Below the pieces are notes generated by a model. The model had not been told where the DNA came from, ran no database searches, and saw only the letters and a list, made by a program, of their open reading frames with translations. A program made the translations under genes and the position numbers. 60,690 nt of DNA from Bacteroidales bacterium (GTDB lineage: Bacteria; Bacteroidota; Bacteroidia; Bacteroidales; F082): assembly GCA_023229135.1 (NCBI GenBank), contig JALNZT010000030.1, positions 1-60,690 on the forward strand, read 5' to 3'. This document shows, piece by piece, positions 43,063 to 51,070 of this stretch. Numbering within the stretch: the stretch's first letter is position 1; the number at the start of each line of letters is the position of its first letter.

Positions 43063-43121
43063 ATTGGTCATGGGATAATTAAGGCAAAGGCGCAGCTAGT
43101 AATGTGTATCCCATGACCAAT
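43063..43121. repeat. Perfect 15-bp inverted repeat between convergent genes
   Basis: ATTGGTCATGGGATA (43063-43077) and TATCCCATGACCAAT (43107-43121) with a 29-base loop. It stands midway between the converging third exoprotein and the beta-helix gene, so it may act as a two-way transcription barrier. There is no T-tract. A weaker stem TCTAAT/ATTAGA (43022-43052) lies beside it. Confidence 0.7.
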
Positions 43122-43253
43122 ACTGGTTTATGTTGATGCCTAATAATGTGTGTTGATCAGAAGTATTCCATTTACTCTGGATTTTTCAATTATCCGTGGC
43201 AATTAGTATTTTTTTTGCTAGAGTAAATTTTTGAACAGTTCTAAATAGTAGAT

Positions 43254-45233
43254 CTATTGTTTGATGAATTTACTTTGGTATAAATTTGTGCTATTGTTTA
43301 CACTTATAATGTAGCATCCACTTTTTAATTGGCTAATATTCAAGGAAGAAAAGTTGAAGTTTTGCTGCTCAAAAACCATCCTGCCCTGCAAATCCAAAAT
43401 CCTGATATAACTAATTTCATTTGGTAGATTTTCAAGGTTCAAGAGGTCTTCGGCAGGATTGGGGTAAACCCGGAGTTGTTCGGGGCTGGCTTCGGCTAAT
43501 CCAACGAAAATATCCATGATAACAGTTTCTGTAATATTTTCTTCGGTAATACTAATCGATCCGTTCACCGCTTCGTAAGCCGCTACATTCACTTCGTAAG
43601 TGTAAGTTCCCGGTTCCAAAGCTTCAAAAACAGTGATGCCGCTATCGTTAGTTTCTTGCATATCAAAGCCTTCAAGCGTAATTTCTGCTCCGGCTATCGG
43701 AACGTTTTCTTCGTCGGTAACAACAAAAGTAAGGTCGAAAGTTTGCGCCTGCTGATTGGCAATTACAGTCCATTCTGCCGCTTCCCCGTGCGGTGTTTCC
43801 AGGTTGTAAATTACATCTGACGAGAAATCCTGTGCAACTTCTGATTCAGGATCACCCATCACGCCCAATTCAACGATATAAGTTGGAATAAGGTTTTCAA
43901 GCGAAATCCCACCGGGAACTTCTAAAGTAACTTCAAGCTCGTCCACATCAATTTGTCCAATAATATCCATTTCAAGCTGTGGATTGTTTTCGGCTAAAAG
44001 TGCGAATGAAATAAACTCGGGAAGCAGTGTTTTGATGGGTTCATAAGTTACAAGGCCAAGCGTTGGGTCATCAGGCTGATGAAAGATGTAAGTTTCGGCA
44101 ACCGCCACATCATTGGTGCCCCAATAATTACCAATGGCACTCACGGCTTCGGGGGTATTGTTATAAAAAGCATAAGTCTGGCCGCCATTTTCATTATCGT
44201 AAAACACATTCCCGCCGGGCTCCATCGCTGTTCCCAGGTCTATATCCACGATCTGCTGTGTTGTAATTCCCCAGAGGTTTCCGGCGATAATATTTCGACA
44301 CACAATGGCTTTGTTGCTTAATTCCGAACCATTAAAATTCAGGCCACTGCCACCCAGCATAGGGTCGTTCTGGATATTATTGTCCAAAATTATATTGTCG
44401 GTAACGCGGCTGCTGATATTACTTCCGATTTGCGCGTAGCCATAGCGGTTATTGATGATAATATTGTCGGAGATTACAACTTTAGTATCGCCCACGCCAA
44501 CCAGGCTGTTGACAGAAATCCCGCCAACATTGTCGTTAACACCTTCCACGTAATTGCCCACAATATATATGGTGTCGGTTGCACCGGGGCCTAAATTGAT
44601 TTGCGGGCGATTGCTGTTGTCGGTGGTGTTACCGATAAATTCGTTGTACATAATTTGCGGCGATCCCTCTGTATTAGCACCCGATCCAATGGCAGAGCGT
44701 GCGTTTTCAACAAAGCGGCAATACCGAATTATAGGATGACAATTGCTGTAATTGATCACGTTAGAGGTGTTCGCGGAGCTGTTGTGTATGAAGGTGCAGT
44801 ATTCAAAACTCACCTCGCTCCCGATAAATTGCAGCCCACCACTATGCGTGATGCGCGTGTTCGCGAAATAGTTGGCAGGCGAATCTTCAAAACGAAGCCC
44901 TTTAAATTCCTGCCCTGAAGTCAGTGTATCAATGGCGGTAATCACCACTTCGCCGTTTTGCGGATTGGAGATGAAACTGCCCAAAAATTCAGGACGGATG
45001 CCTGCCGCGATACGTACTACAGCCGCGTCAAGGATTTTCAAGGTGTCGGTGGCCGAGATCGTCAGCGCACCATTGATGAAATAAGTGCCGTTGTTAAAGC
45101 TTACAACACCACCGCTTTGGTCAACCAAATCGTCTAAGCTGTAATCATCGCCATTCCCGGGCGTAACATATTGTGCTTGTGTATTTAAGCTAAGAGCCAA
45201 CACAAGGAAAATCAGGGTATAAATAGTTTTCAT
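43254..45233 (-). CDS. Secreted parallel beta-helix protein with T9SS tail
   Basis: The 659-residue product has signal peptide MKTIYTLIFLVLALSLNTQAQ. Residues ~100-400 are right-handed beta-helix coils (FEYCTFIHNSSANTSNVIN, PIIRYCRFVENARSAIG, PQIMYNEFIGNTTDNSN, KVVISDNIIINNRYGYAQIG), then GNYWGTNDVAVAE. A carboxypeptidase-regulatory-like domain (VTDEENVPIAGAEITLEGFD) comes before the T9SS tail (VYPNPAEDLLNLENLPNEIS). Such proteins often bind or cut polysaccharides; no catalytic set is evident. I start at ATG 45233, because an upstream in-frame MLNFAK sequence is simply the translated promoter. Confidence 0.85.
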   Translation of the reverse strand: MKTIYTLIFLVLALSLNTQAQYVTPGNGDDYSLDDLVDQSGGVVSFNNGTYFINGALTISATDTLKILDAAVVRIAAGIRPEFLGSFISNPQNGEVVITAIDTLTSGQEFKGLRFEDSPANYFANTRITHSGGLQFIGSEVSFEYCTFIHNSSANTSNVINYSNCHPIIRYCRFVENARSAIGSGANTEGSPQIMYNEFIGNTTDNSNRPQINLGPGATDTIYIVGNYVEGVNDNVGGISVNSLVGVGDTKVVISDNIIINNRYGYAQIGSNISSRVTDNIILDNNIQNDPMLGGSGLNFNGSELSNKAIVCRNIIAGNLWGITTQQIVDIDLGTAMEPGGNVFYDNENGGQTYAFYNNTPEAVSAIGNYWGTNDVAVAETYIFHQPDDPTLGLVTYEPIKTLLPEFISFALLAENNPQLEMDIIGQIDVDELEVTLEVPGGISLENLIPTYIVELGVMGDPESEVAQDFSSDVIYNLETPHGEAAEWTVIANQQAQTFDLTFVVTDEENVPIAGAEITLEGFDMQETNDSGITVFEALEPGTYTYEVNVAAYEAVNGSISITEENITETVIMDIFVGLAEASPEQLRVYPNPAEDLLNLENLPNEISYIRILDLQGRMVFEQQNFNFSSLNISQLKSGCYIISVNNSTNLYQSKFIKQ

Positions 45234-45250
45234 AAAGCTGTATTTTTTTG

Positions 45251-45282
45251 CGAAGTTAAGCATTTGTTGATTTTCGCATCAA
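45251..45282 (-). promoter_or_regulatory. Promoter of the beta-helix gene
   Basis: Minus strand: TTG (45282-45280), 21 bases, TAACTTCG (45258-45251), one mismatch from the -7 consensus. It overlaps the 3' end of the upstream PepSY gene, so the beta-helix gene can be expressed on its own. Confidence 0.6.
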
Positions 45283-45846
45283 TTTTGCCTTTCTAATTTG
45301 CCTTGGCTTATACCATATCCAAAATCCGGTTAGCGTGAAAAGTATAAAAGCCAGGCCCATCACCGTGGTGAACAACAGCTTGAACACCTCTGTTTCCAAA
45401 TCAAAGTAATGGTCTAACAGCGAGCCGTCGTGCAAGTGTTCCAAAAAATCGGAACGCCGTTTTTTAATCTGTAAAACCGCTGCCGTCGCGCCGTCTAATT
45501 GCACGCCCCAGTAGTGGTTTTTGAACACGAATTTTACAATTCCCTGCTGCTGTCTGACATCGATGCGGTCTATTTCAGCAGATAAATCCGGGGATATATC
45601 TTGATGTAAAGCAAGTATGGCCGCATTTTTTAGACTGTCGAGGGACTGCCAGTCGGCCAAATCTGTTGAAATGCCTTTTTGGGTTCTGGGTAAAAGCAGG
45701 CCCATGCTGTCTTTTTTCCAGCCCAGCAATATACCGGTAATAGCAATATTCAATATAAAAGCCATCAATACCAAGCCGCTATACCTGTGTAGTTTACGAA
45801 ACAGCCGGATGGTTTTCGCAGCTTTGAAAAAAGGGGATTTTTGCAT
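45256..45846 (-). CDS. PepSY-associated transmembrane protein
   Basis: The 196-residue product has the PepSY_TM layout: an N-terminal amphipathic LFRKLHRYSGLVLMAFILNI with the LHRY.G motif and first TM helix, a periplasmic ~95-residue PepSY-like domain (EIDRIDVRQQQGIVKFVFKN, WGVQLDGATAAVLQ), then FLEHLHDGSLLDHYFDLE and a second TM helix (FTTVMGLAFILFTLTGFWIWYKPR). Such proteins are linked to iron-reductase or envelope functions, but this short form is uncharacterised. The beta-helix gene follows on the same strand. Confidence 0.85.
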   Translation of the reverse strand: MQKSPFFKAAKTIRLFRKLHRYSGLVLMAFILNIAITGILLGWKKDSMGLLLPRTQKGISTDLADWQSLDSLKNAAILALHQDISPDLSAEIDRIDVRQQQGIVKFVFKNHYWGVQLDGATAAVLQIKKRRSDFLEHLHDGSLLDHYFDLETEVFKLLFTTVMGLAFILFTLTGFWIWYKPRQIRKAKLMRKSTNA

Positions 45847-46169
45847 GAAAAAAGGAAGCTTTGGACTAAAAATAAAAAATTTGAATTGCTAACCTGTATT
45901 ATTCAAGCGTTTAGTTTAATGCAGATACGAGGCGTCGAACTTCGCTGACATAGTAATCTATTTCAAGGAGTTCGCAACGAAGTAGATGCGTTAAAATAAA
46001 CGCTCTCGTAAAAAAATGATTTTTATAATTATATCTATAAAGAGCTATAAACAAACATTTTAAATTAAAAATCATTTTTTTATGAATAATACAGGCTAAA
46101 AGAAACTTTGACAGCGTGAGGATGGTTAAAGCTGGAGTAATAGCCGAGAATTTGTCTTGGGTTAACAAA
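45847..46169. other. 323-base AT-rich spacer with a perfect 17-bp inverted repeat
   Basis: No gene is supported. TAAAAAAATGATTTTTA (46009-46025) is inverted perfectly as TAAAAATCATTTTTTTA (46066-46082) with a 40-base loop. It could be a two-way terminator or a small mobile remnant; the flanks do not show a clear duplication. Confidence 0.6.
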
Positions 46170-46631
46170 CTAATAACCGTAAGCCCGACCATTAATTTCT
46201 CTAACGTTTACCTGCATCACGCATACGTTTTTAAGGGCCGGCTCGCTGTATTTAACGGTGTTTCCGGTGTAATGACCCATGATAATATCCAGCGCAGCTT
46301 GCTTTTCGGATAAATCCTCTAAAAACCGTAGCTCACCTAAAATCATCACCGAGCGGTATTTCATCGAGTAACTACATGCCACTTCGGCATTTTGCCAGCG
46401 CAATTTGTGATCCGAACTGAAAGTGATACAGACTTGCGGATTTTTTTTGAGCAGCTCGATCTTTTTCCCCTCGGGCCCGGAGTGTAAGAAAAGCTGCTGG
46501 TTTTTGTATCCAAAATTCATCGGGACGGCGTAAGGCAGCCCATCGCCATCTACCATCGAGAGCGTGCAGGCATCGCATTTCTGTATAACATCCTCAATAT
46601 CAGCTTGAAGCGTCAGTTTTCGGTTTTTCAT
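46170..46631 (-). CDS. Pyridoxamine-phosphate-oxidase-like flavin-binding protein (NimA-like)
   Basis: The 153-residue product has a split-barrel FMN fold: ADIEDVIQKCDACTLSMVDG, DGLPYAVPMNFGYKNQQLFL, HSGPEGKKIELLKKNPQVCIT, CSYSMKYRSVMILGELRFLE. The pattern fits the PNPOx-like family that includes NimA nitroimidazole reductases, here of short size. The substrate is not predictable. It is divergent from the M28 peptidase gene (102 bases between starts). Confidence 0.85.
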   Translation of the reverse strand: MKNRKLTLQADIEDVIQKCDACTLSMVDGDGLPYAVPMNFGYKNQQLFLHSGPEGKKIELLKKNPQVCITFSSDHKLRWQNAEVACSYSMKYRSVMILGELRFLEDLSEKQAALDIIMGHYTGNTVKYSEPALKNVCVMQVNVREINGRAYGY

Positions 46632-46733
46632 GGATCAAGGTTCTTCGGTGTATCCCGCAAAGGTCGTAATTTTGCAGCAATTTATCATTCAGCCGGTTGG
46701 ACTGAAATGCTTAATTTCGCCAAAAATTTCATT

Positions 46734-48509
46734 ATGCGTTTATCCTTTTTGATTTTATTTATATCACTCACTGTCAGTTCGATATCTTATGGTCAGCTTA
46801 GGGAATCCGAGCTTGATACCATGCGCGAACAACTTAAGTTTTTAGCTTCCGATTCGCTCAAAGGCCGTTTCCCGGGAACGCCGGAAGATGCAGTGGCAGC
46901 CGATTTTATCCGGGAGAAATTCTCGGAAGCCGGCTTTCAATTGCTTTCTAACAATGGCAGCCAGTATTTTTCAATAGTTACTTCAGTGGAAGCCACCGCC
47001 GATAATCAATTGAAGTGGAACGATGCCGTGGCGGCCTTTGAAGAGGATTTTAGCCTGTACGCCTTTAGCAGCAATGCCAGCGCTGCCGCCGAGGTGGTTT
47101 TTGTGGGCTATGGCATGGTCATTGACCTCGATTCCTTGCAAAGAAATGACTACTTAAACAAAGACGTTGAAGGCAAATGGGTGCTTGTACTCGAAGGCGA
47201 TCCCGAGCCGGAAAACAACGATAGCCCGTATATTCCTTTTGCCAACGCGCGTAGCAAGGCACTGAACGCCCGCGATCAGGGAGCTGCGGGATTGTTGGTA
47301 GTCGGCGGAAGCCAAAATGATCCGAAAGACGAATTGACACCGCTGCTTTTCGAGCGTTCGGTGGTGAGTTCCGGAATCCCGGTTATCGATTTAAAACGCG
47401 CCTGGGTTGATGCCAATATGCTGCCCGATGGTTGGACGACAGATAGCCTGGAAACGCTCGCCAATAAAGGAATTCACAACTTAGGAGAAATCGAATCCGG
47501 CAAACTTGCTGCCACCACCGAACTGGAACGTCAGGAAGTGGAAACCCAGAATATTGTCGCTTTCCTGCCGGGCAGTGATCCGGTATTGAAAAAGGAATTC
47601 GTGGTTTTGGGAGCGCATTACGACCATCTCGGAATGGGCGGGCAGGGTTCGGGTTCGCGCGCGCCAGATACCATCGCCCCGCACTATGGTGCTGATGATA
47701 ACGGCTCGGGCGTGGTCGGGATGATTGCCCTTGCACAACGCTTTGGTGCTATGGAAGAAAAACCTGCCCGAAGCCTCGTGGTTGCTGCCTTTGGCGCCGA
47801 AGAACTGGGCTTGATTGGATCGCGTTATTTCGCGCAAAGCATCCCTTTTGAAGCGGAACACCTCAACGCCATGGTTAATTTCGACATGATCGGTCGCCTC
47901 AACGAGCAGAAAAGTATCGCCATTGGCGGCACCGGAACTTCCATAGAATCAGAAGACTTGCTCAACGAGCTAAAGCAAAACACGGAATTAGGCTTTTCTT
48001 ACTCTGCCGAGGGTTTTGGCCCTTCCGACCATGCTTCATTTTACGCCATTGATGTGCCGGTGTTTTTTGTAAGCACTGGGGCACATGACGATTACCACAC
48101 TCCTGCAGATACCTGGGATAAAATCGATTACGAAGGAATGCAGTTGGTGGTTGATTTTGGTGAAGATTTACTGCTTGAGCTGCTCAACCGCCCAGAGCGA
48201 TTGAATTTTCAGGAAGCGGGGCCTAAAGAACGCATGGCATCGCGCCGGGGATTTAAAGTCACCTTTGGCATTATGCCCGATTATGCTGGCGAAACTAAAG
48301 ACGGCTTAGGCGTGGGTGGCGTTACCAAAGGCGGCCCGGCCGACAGGGCAGGAATGTTGAAAGGTGATAAAATTGTAGGAATCAACGGGAAACCCGTCGA
48401 GAATATCTATGATTATATGAACCGTCTCAAACAGCTGAAAATTGGTCAGCGTGCCAATGTTGACGTGGAACGCGATGGGAAAAAGCTGGTTCTTATCGTG
48501 GAATTGTAA
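46734..48509 (+). CDS. Secreted M28-family aminopeptidase with PA-like insert and PDZ domain
   Basis: The 591-residue product has signal peptide MRLSFLILFISLTVSSISYGQ. An inserted protease-associated-like domain (~95-230) interrupts the N-terminal part. Two-zinc M28 ligands are visible: His in LGAHYDHLG (~295), Asp in HYGADDNGSG (~319), Glu pair in FGAEELGL (~357), Asp in VNFDMIGR (~383) and His in DDYHTPADTW (~453). A PDZ domain closes the protein (GVGGVTKGGPADRAGMLKGD). It probably trims peptides in the periplasm or outside the cell. I start at ATG 46734; earlier in-frame ATGs lie in or before the likely promoter (TAATTTTG 46667-46674). Confidence 0.92.
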   Translation: MRLSFLILFISLTVSSISYGQLRESELDTMREQLKFLASDSLKGRFPGTPEDAVAADFIREKFSEAGFQLLSNNGSQYFSIVTSVEATADNQLKWNDAVAAFEEDFSLYAFSSNASAAAEVVFVGYGMVIDLDSLQRNDYLNKDVEGKWVLVLEGDPEPENNDSPYIPFANARSKALNARDQGAAGLLVVGGSQNDPKDELTPLLFERSVVSSGIPVIDLKRAWVDANMLPDGWTTDSLETLANKGIHNLGEIESGKLAATTELERQEVETQNIVAFLPGSDPVLKKEFVVLGAHYDHLGMGGQGSGSRAPDTIAPHYGADDNGSGVVGMIALAQRFGAMEEKPARSLVVAAFGAEELGLIGSRYFAQSIPFEAEHLNAMVNFDMIGRLNEQKSIAIGGTGTSIESEDLLNELKQNTELGFSYSAEGFGPSDHASFYAIDVPVFFVSTGAHDDYHTPADTWDKIDYEGMQLVVDFGEDLLLELLNRPERLNFQEAGPKERMASRRGFKVTFGIMPDYAGETKDGLGVGGVTKGGPADRAGMLKGDKIVGINGKPVENIYDYMNRLKQLKIGQRANVDVERDGKKLVLIVEL

Positions 48510-48514
48510 GCGTT

Positions 48515-48934
48515 GTGACCGGTCATCTGCTATATATCAGCTTCGTAATCAGGGGGTTTCTATTGAAATTCCTAAAATTTGGGGTTGTGGGTTTTTCCGG
48601 GTTATTTATTGATTTCGGGCTAACTTACCTCTTCAAGGAAGTGTTTCGCGTTCAAAAATATGTCAGCAACGCTATAGGTTTTATGATGGCTGCCAGCAGT
48701 AATTATTTCCTCAACCGCATCTGGACTTTCGAAAGCACGAACCCGAATATCGCCCTGGAATACACCGAGTTTATCATCATATCATTGATCGGCTTGCTCA
48801 TCAACACCGCGATTTTATACATTTTGGTAAGCAAGCTCAAAATGAATTTTTACCTCAGCAAGGTTTTTGCCATTGCCGTGGTTACACTCTGGAATTTCTT
48901 TGCCAACTTGCTGGTAACTTTCGCGGTGGTGTGA
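48515..48934 (+). CDS. GtrA-like membrane protein
   Basis: The 139-residue product has four TM helices with the GtrA pattern: FLKFGVVGFSGLFIDFGLTY, NAIGFMMAASSNYFLNRIWTF (the F-x-x-N-R-x-W-x-F motif), ISLIGLLINTAILYILVS and a last helix ending WNFFANLLVTFAVV. GtrA proteins are thought to flip or present polyprenyl-linked sugars for O-antigen or teichoic-acid glucosylation. The start is probably GTG at 48515 or the TTG at 48563. It lies 5 bases after the peptidase and abuts the RES gene end to end with no spacer. Confidence 0.88.
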   Translation: MTGHLLYISFVIRGFLLKFLKFGVVGFSGLFIDFGLTYLFKEVFRVQKYVSNAIGFMMAASSNYFLNRIWTFESTNPNIALEYTEFIIISLIGLLINTAILYILVSKLKMNFYLSKVFAIAVVTLWNFFANLLVTFAVV

Positions 48935-49393
48935 TTAGCTGAAAATCCTGTTATCAAACGGAAAAGGCTCATTTTCAACAATAAAAATCCGGTCGAATTG
49001 CGGGTGGAAAGGGTTGATTAGCAAGTTGAAATCACCTTTGGTAACAGCCGAAGGAACTTTCAAAAGCGCGAACTTATTTTGACTGATAAATTCATCTCCG
49101 AACTTCTGAGTCAGGCTGCTGTATGGGAAGCTATTCCAGTTTAACGGCAAATCGGATGCTGGCAGTTGAAGAATTGCAAGCTCATCTGGAATATGAATGC
49201 TTAGCATTCTAAAATCACGAGGGAGCATATAAAGACTAAAATGCACAGCCACTTCGGCCATAGCCAACGAACGGTTTAAAGCAGTATAAATGATTTCTGT
49301 TCCCCGGGAATTCCACCTGCCACCTTTCAGGGAAGCTCCGATACCAGAAAGTTGATCGGCATATTTAGCGCGGCCAAGGCGAAATACTTCCAT
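48935..49393 (-). CDS. RES-domain toxin (NAD+-degrading type) of a toxin-antitoxin pair
   Basis: The 152-residue product has the RES-family residues: Arg in VFRLGRAKYADQL, GGRWNSRGTEIIYTALNRSLAMAEVAVHF with the conserved R-W-N-x-x-G and Tyr and the later Glu, and Ser in SSLTQKFGDEF. RES proteins such as MbcT and Res-Xre toxins use NAD+ and block growth. It follows its antitoxin by 3 bases on the same strand, the usual order, and appears intact. Confidence 0.92.
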   Translation of the reverse strand: MEVFRLGRAKYADQLSGIGASLKGGRWNSRGTEIIYTALNRSLAMAEVAVHFSLYMLPRDFRMLSIHIPDELAILQLPASDLPLNWNSFPYSSLTQKFGDEFISQNKFALLKVPSAVTKGDFNLLINPFHPQFDRIFIVENEPFPFDNRIFS

Positions 49394-49396
49394 AAA

Positions 49397-49900
49397 CTAA
49401 GCGAAAATGCCGTGATCGATATGGATTAGCTCGGTCAAAACCAGCTCCCGACCGTAGTGATCACCGAGCAAATCAACGGGTTTGTTATTGCCTAACGCAT
49501 AGCTGGGGCTGTTGAGCCAAAGCAAGAATTGCTCCTCATCTTCGAAAACCTCGAAAGCAGCAAGCACGAATTCCGCTATTGCAATTATCCTTTCTGATTG
49601 TAATGGCTTGAATATAAATAGCTTACTTTGCTTGTTTCGGCTGAGGGTTTTGGTGGAAATCCCTAAAAACGCCGCCCATTGCACTTCGGTGAACGGACTC
49701 ATGCTTTGTATCATCTCGAACAAATGAAGTGGAACTCCTGACCTGATTAAGTTGCTAATCAGAAGCTTATTATGGAGAATATTCGAGATTGAGGCTTTGC
49801 TGGGTATTGCATAATTGCTCTGCCGGATATTCTTATTGGTTCTGACGTATTCGGCGATAGCTTCTGAGATTTGATTTTCTAGGGGATAAATTGTTGTCAT
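49397..49900 (-). CDS. Xre/MbcA/ParS-type antitoxin
   Basis: The 167-residue product has an N-terminal helical part, an HTH-like segment (FTEVQWAAFLGISTKTLSRN) and the C-terminal MbcA/ParS toxin-binding part (IAIAEFVLAAFEVFEDEEQF, WLNSPSYALGNNKPVDLLGD). This is the antitoxin pattern of RES-Xre systems. It should bind the RES toxin and repress its own promoter. I start at ATG 49900 (MTTIYPL) rather than 49912, because the latter is only 8 bases from the -7 element. Confidence 0.92.
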   Translation of the reverse strand: MTTIYPLENQISEAIAEYVRTNKNIRQSNYAIPSKASISNILHNKLLISNLIRSGVPLHLFEMIQSMSPFTEVQWAAFLGISTKTLSRNKQSKLFIFKPLQSERIIAIAEFVLAAFEVFEDEEQFLLWLNSPSYALGNNKPVDLLGDHYGRELVLTELIHIDHGIFA

Positions 49901-49919
49901 TGCTCTTGTCATTTGCCCA

Positions 49920-49951
49920 CAAATTTACGACATTTGTCCAGCCCTGTCAAG
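49920..49951 (-). promoter_or_regulatory. Promoter and operator-like sites of the RES/Xre pair
   Basis: Minus strand: TTG (49951-49949), 20 bases, TAAATTTG (49928-49921), a full consensus match. ATTTGT/ACAAAT half-sites overlap it: ACAAAT (49920-49925), ATTTGT (49933-49938) and a further ATTTG about 49912 on the plus strand. Inverted half-sites over the -7 region are what an autorepressing antitoxin would bind. Confidence 0.75.
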
Positions 49952-50055
49952 TTTTTGCTCAACTTTTTTCAACAAAAAAACATCTTTCTTCACCCCAAAA
50001 CCCCCTAAGCCAGTGTTTTGGGGCATTTCCCGGGTTTATTATTTGCGGGTTTTAA

Positions 50056-50159
50056 TAACCTGAGTTCGATTAAAATTACACTATGCCTTCGCAAATATTC
50101 CTTGAAACTAATTATTTATAAGCGGTCTGTGCCATTAATTTTATGTCGAACTCGGGTTA
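50056..50159. repeat. MITE-like inverted repeat at the 3' end of the ChaN-like gene
   Basis: TAACCTGAGTTCGA (50056-50069) and TCGAACTCGGGTTA (50146-50159) are inverted with one mismatch, and the interior arms are also partly complementary (TTAAAATTA / TAATTTTAT). The right end covers the stop codon of the ChaN-like gene, so the element may have supplied the last codons or the stop. Confidence 0.55.
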
Positions 50160-51035
50160 ATAGGTTTTGGTCATTGTCTCGGGTACGGCGATGGTGAAAT
50201 CTGCCACAAGGCGTTGTTCTTCTTTCAGCCGACGCTCCATTTCTGCTGTTTCTATGGTGGTTATTGTGAGTATGCTAGCTTCGGGCTTGAGGCGTTTCAA
50301 ATACCATACAATGCCTTCATAATCATCAGAATGGAAACTGCCATTGTAATGGATAAAATATTGTCCTTTCTCCCAGTTTTCGGCAATATTGTAGGCCATG
50401 GTAGCGTCTTTAATGGCTTGTGCTTTGGGGAAATTTGCTGAGCTGTGGTTTTTCATTTCTCCCATCATTTCAACCATTTCCAGGTAGGAGGGAAGATTGG
50501 GGTCGTAGTCGATTGGTAGCGGTGCAATCCATTGTTTATCAGCATCAGGTAGCGTATCCAACACTTCAAAACCACCCCTGAAAACCATGGAAGCGTAGCG
50601 GCGCGGCACATTGGTGCCAATAAATAACAGTTTGTTGGTTTTGGCAAACTCAACCAATGGTTTGTAATCTGTTGAGTAATTTGGCCACAAACGTGCAGAT
50701 GCCTTGAGTGAGTCAGCATCAATCTGGTCGGCTAAATATTGATTGAGGGCGGCCTGATTATCAGTTTCTATCATTTCGGCTCCCAAAACCAATTGATTTC
50801 CATGAATTTGATGTAGCGCTTGTGTTAGTTCAAGTTGTAGCCAGTGTGAGATGGGATTGTTATGAGACTCACCGAAAAAAACGATATCTGCCTGAGCGGC
50901 TTCTTTGATTAATTTTTTAAAAGTAGTGCGCTTTCCTTTCTGGTTATATAGTTGATAAGCAGGCATATCGCTACGAAATGCACTCAACAGAAAAAAGAAA
51001 GTAATTAGAAAATAATACTGTTTTTTTATAAACAT
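50157..51035 (-). CDS. ChaN-like haem-binding/iron-regulated protein
   Basis: The 292-residue product has a hydrophobic signal segment (QYYFLITFFFLLSAF) and then the ChaN-family pattern: DIVFFGESHNNPISHWLQLE, LVLGAEMIETDNQAALNQYL, LWPNYSTDYKPLVEFAKTNK, FIGTNVPRRYASMVFR. The family (PF04187) includes ChaN and haem-binding lipoproteins; haem or iron handling is the usual guess. No lipobox Cys is evident, so probably periplasmic or membrane-attached by the signal segment. The cytidine deaminase gene lies 35 bases upstream on the same strand. Confidence 0.88.
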   Translation of the reverse strand: MFIKKQYYFLITFFFLLSAFRSDMPAYQLYNQKGKRTTFKKLIKEAAQADIVFFGESHNNPISHWLQLELTQALHQIHGNQLVLGAEMIETDNQAALNQYLADQIDADSLKASARLWPNYSTDYKPLVEFAKTNKLLFIGTNVPRRYASMVFRGGFEVLDTLPDADKQWIAPLPIDYDPNLPSYLEMVEMMGEMKNHSSANFPKAQAIKDATMAYNIAENWEKGQYFIHYNGSFHSDDYEGIVWYLKRLKPEASILTITTIETAEMERRLKEEQRLVADFTIAVPETMTKTY

Positions 51036-51070
51036 AACAATTTGGTATTCAACTATACTAAGAATAAAAA

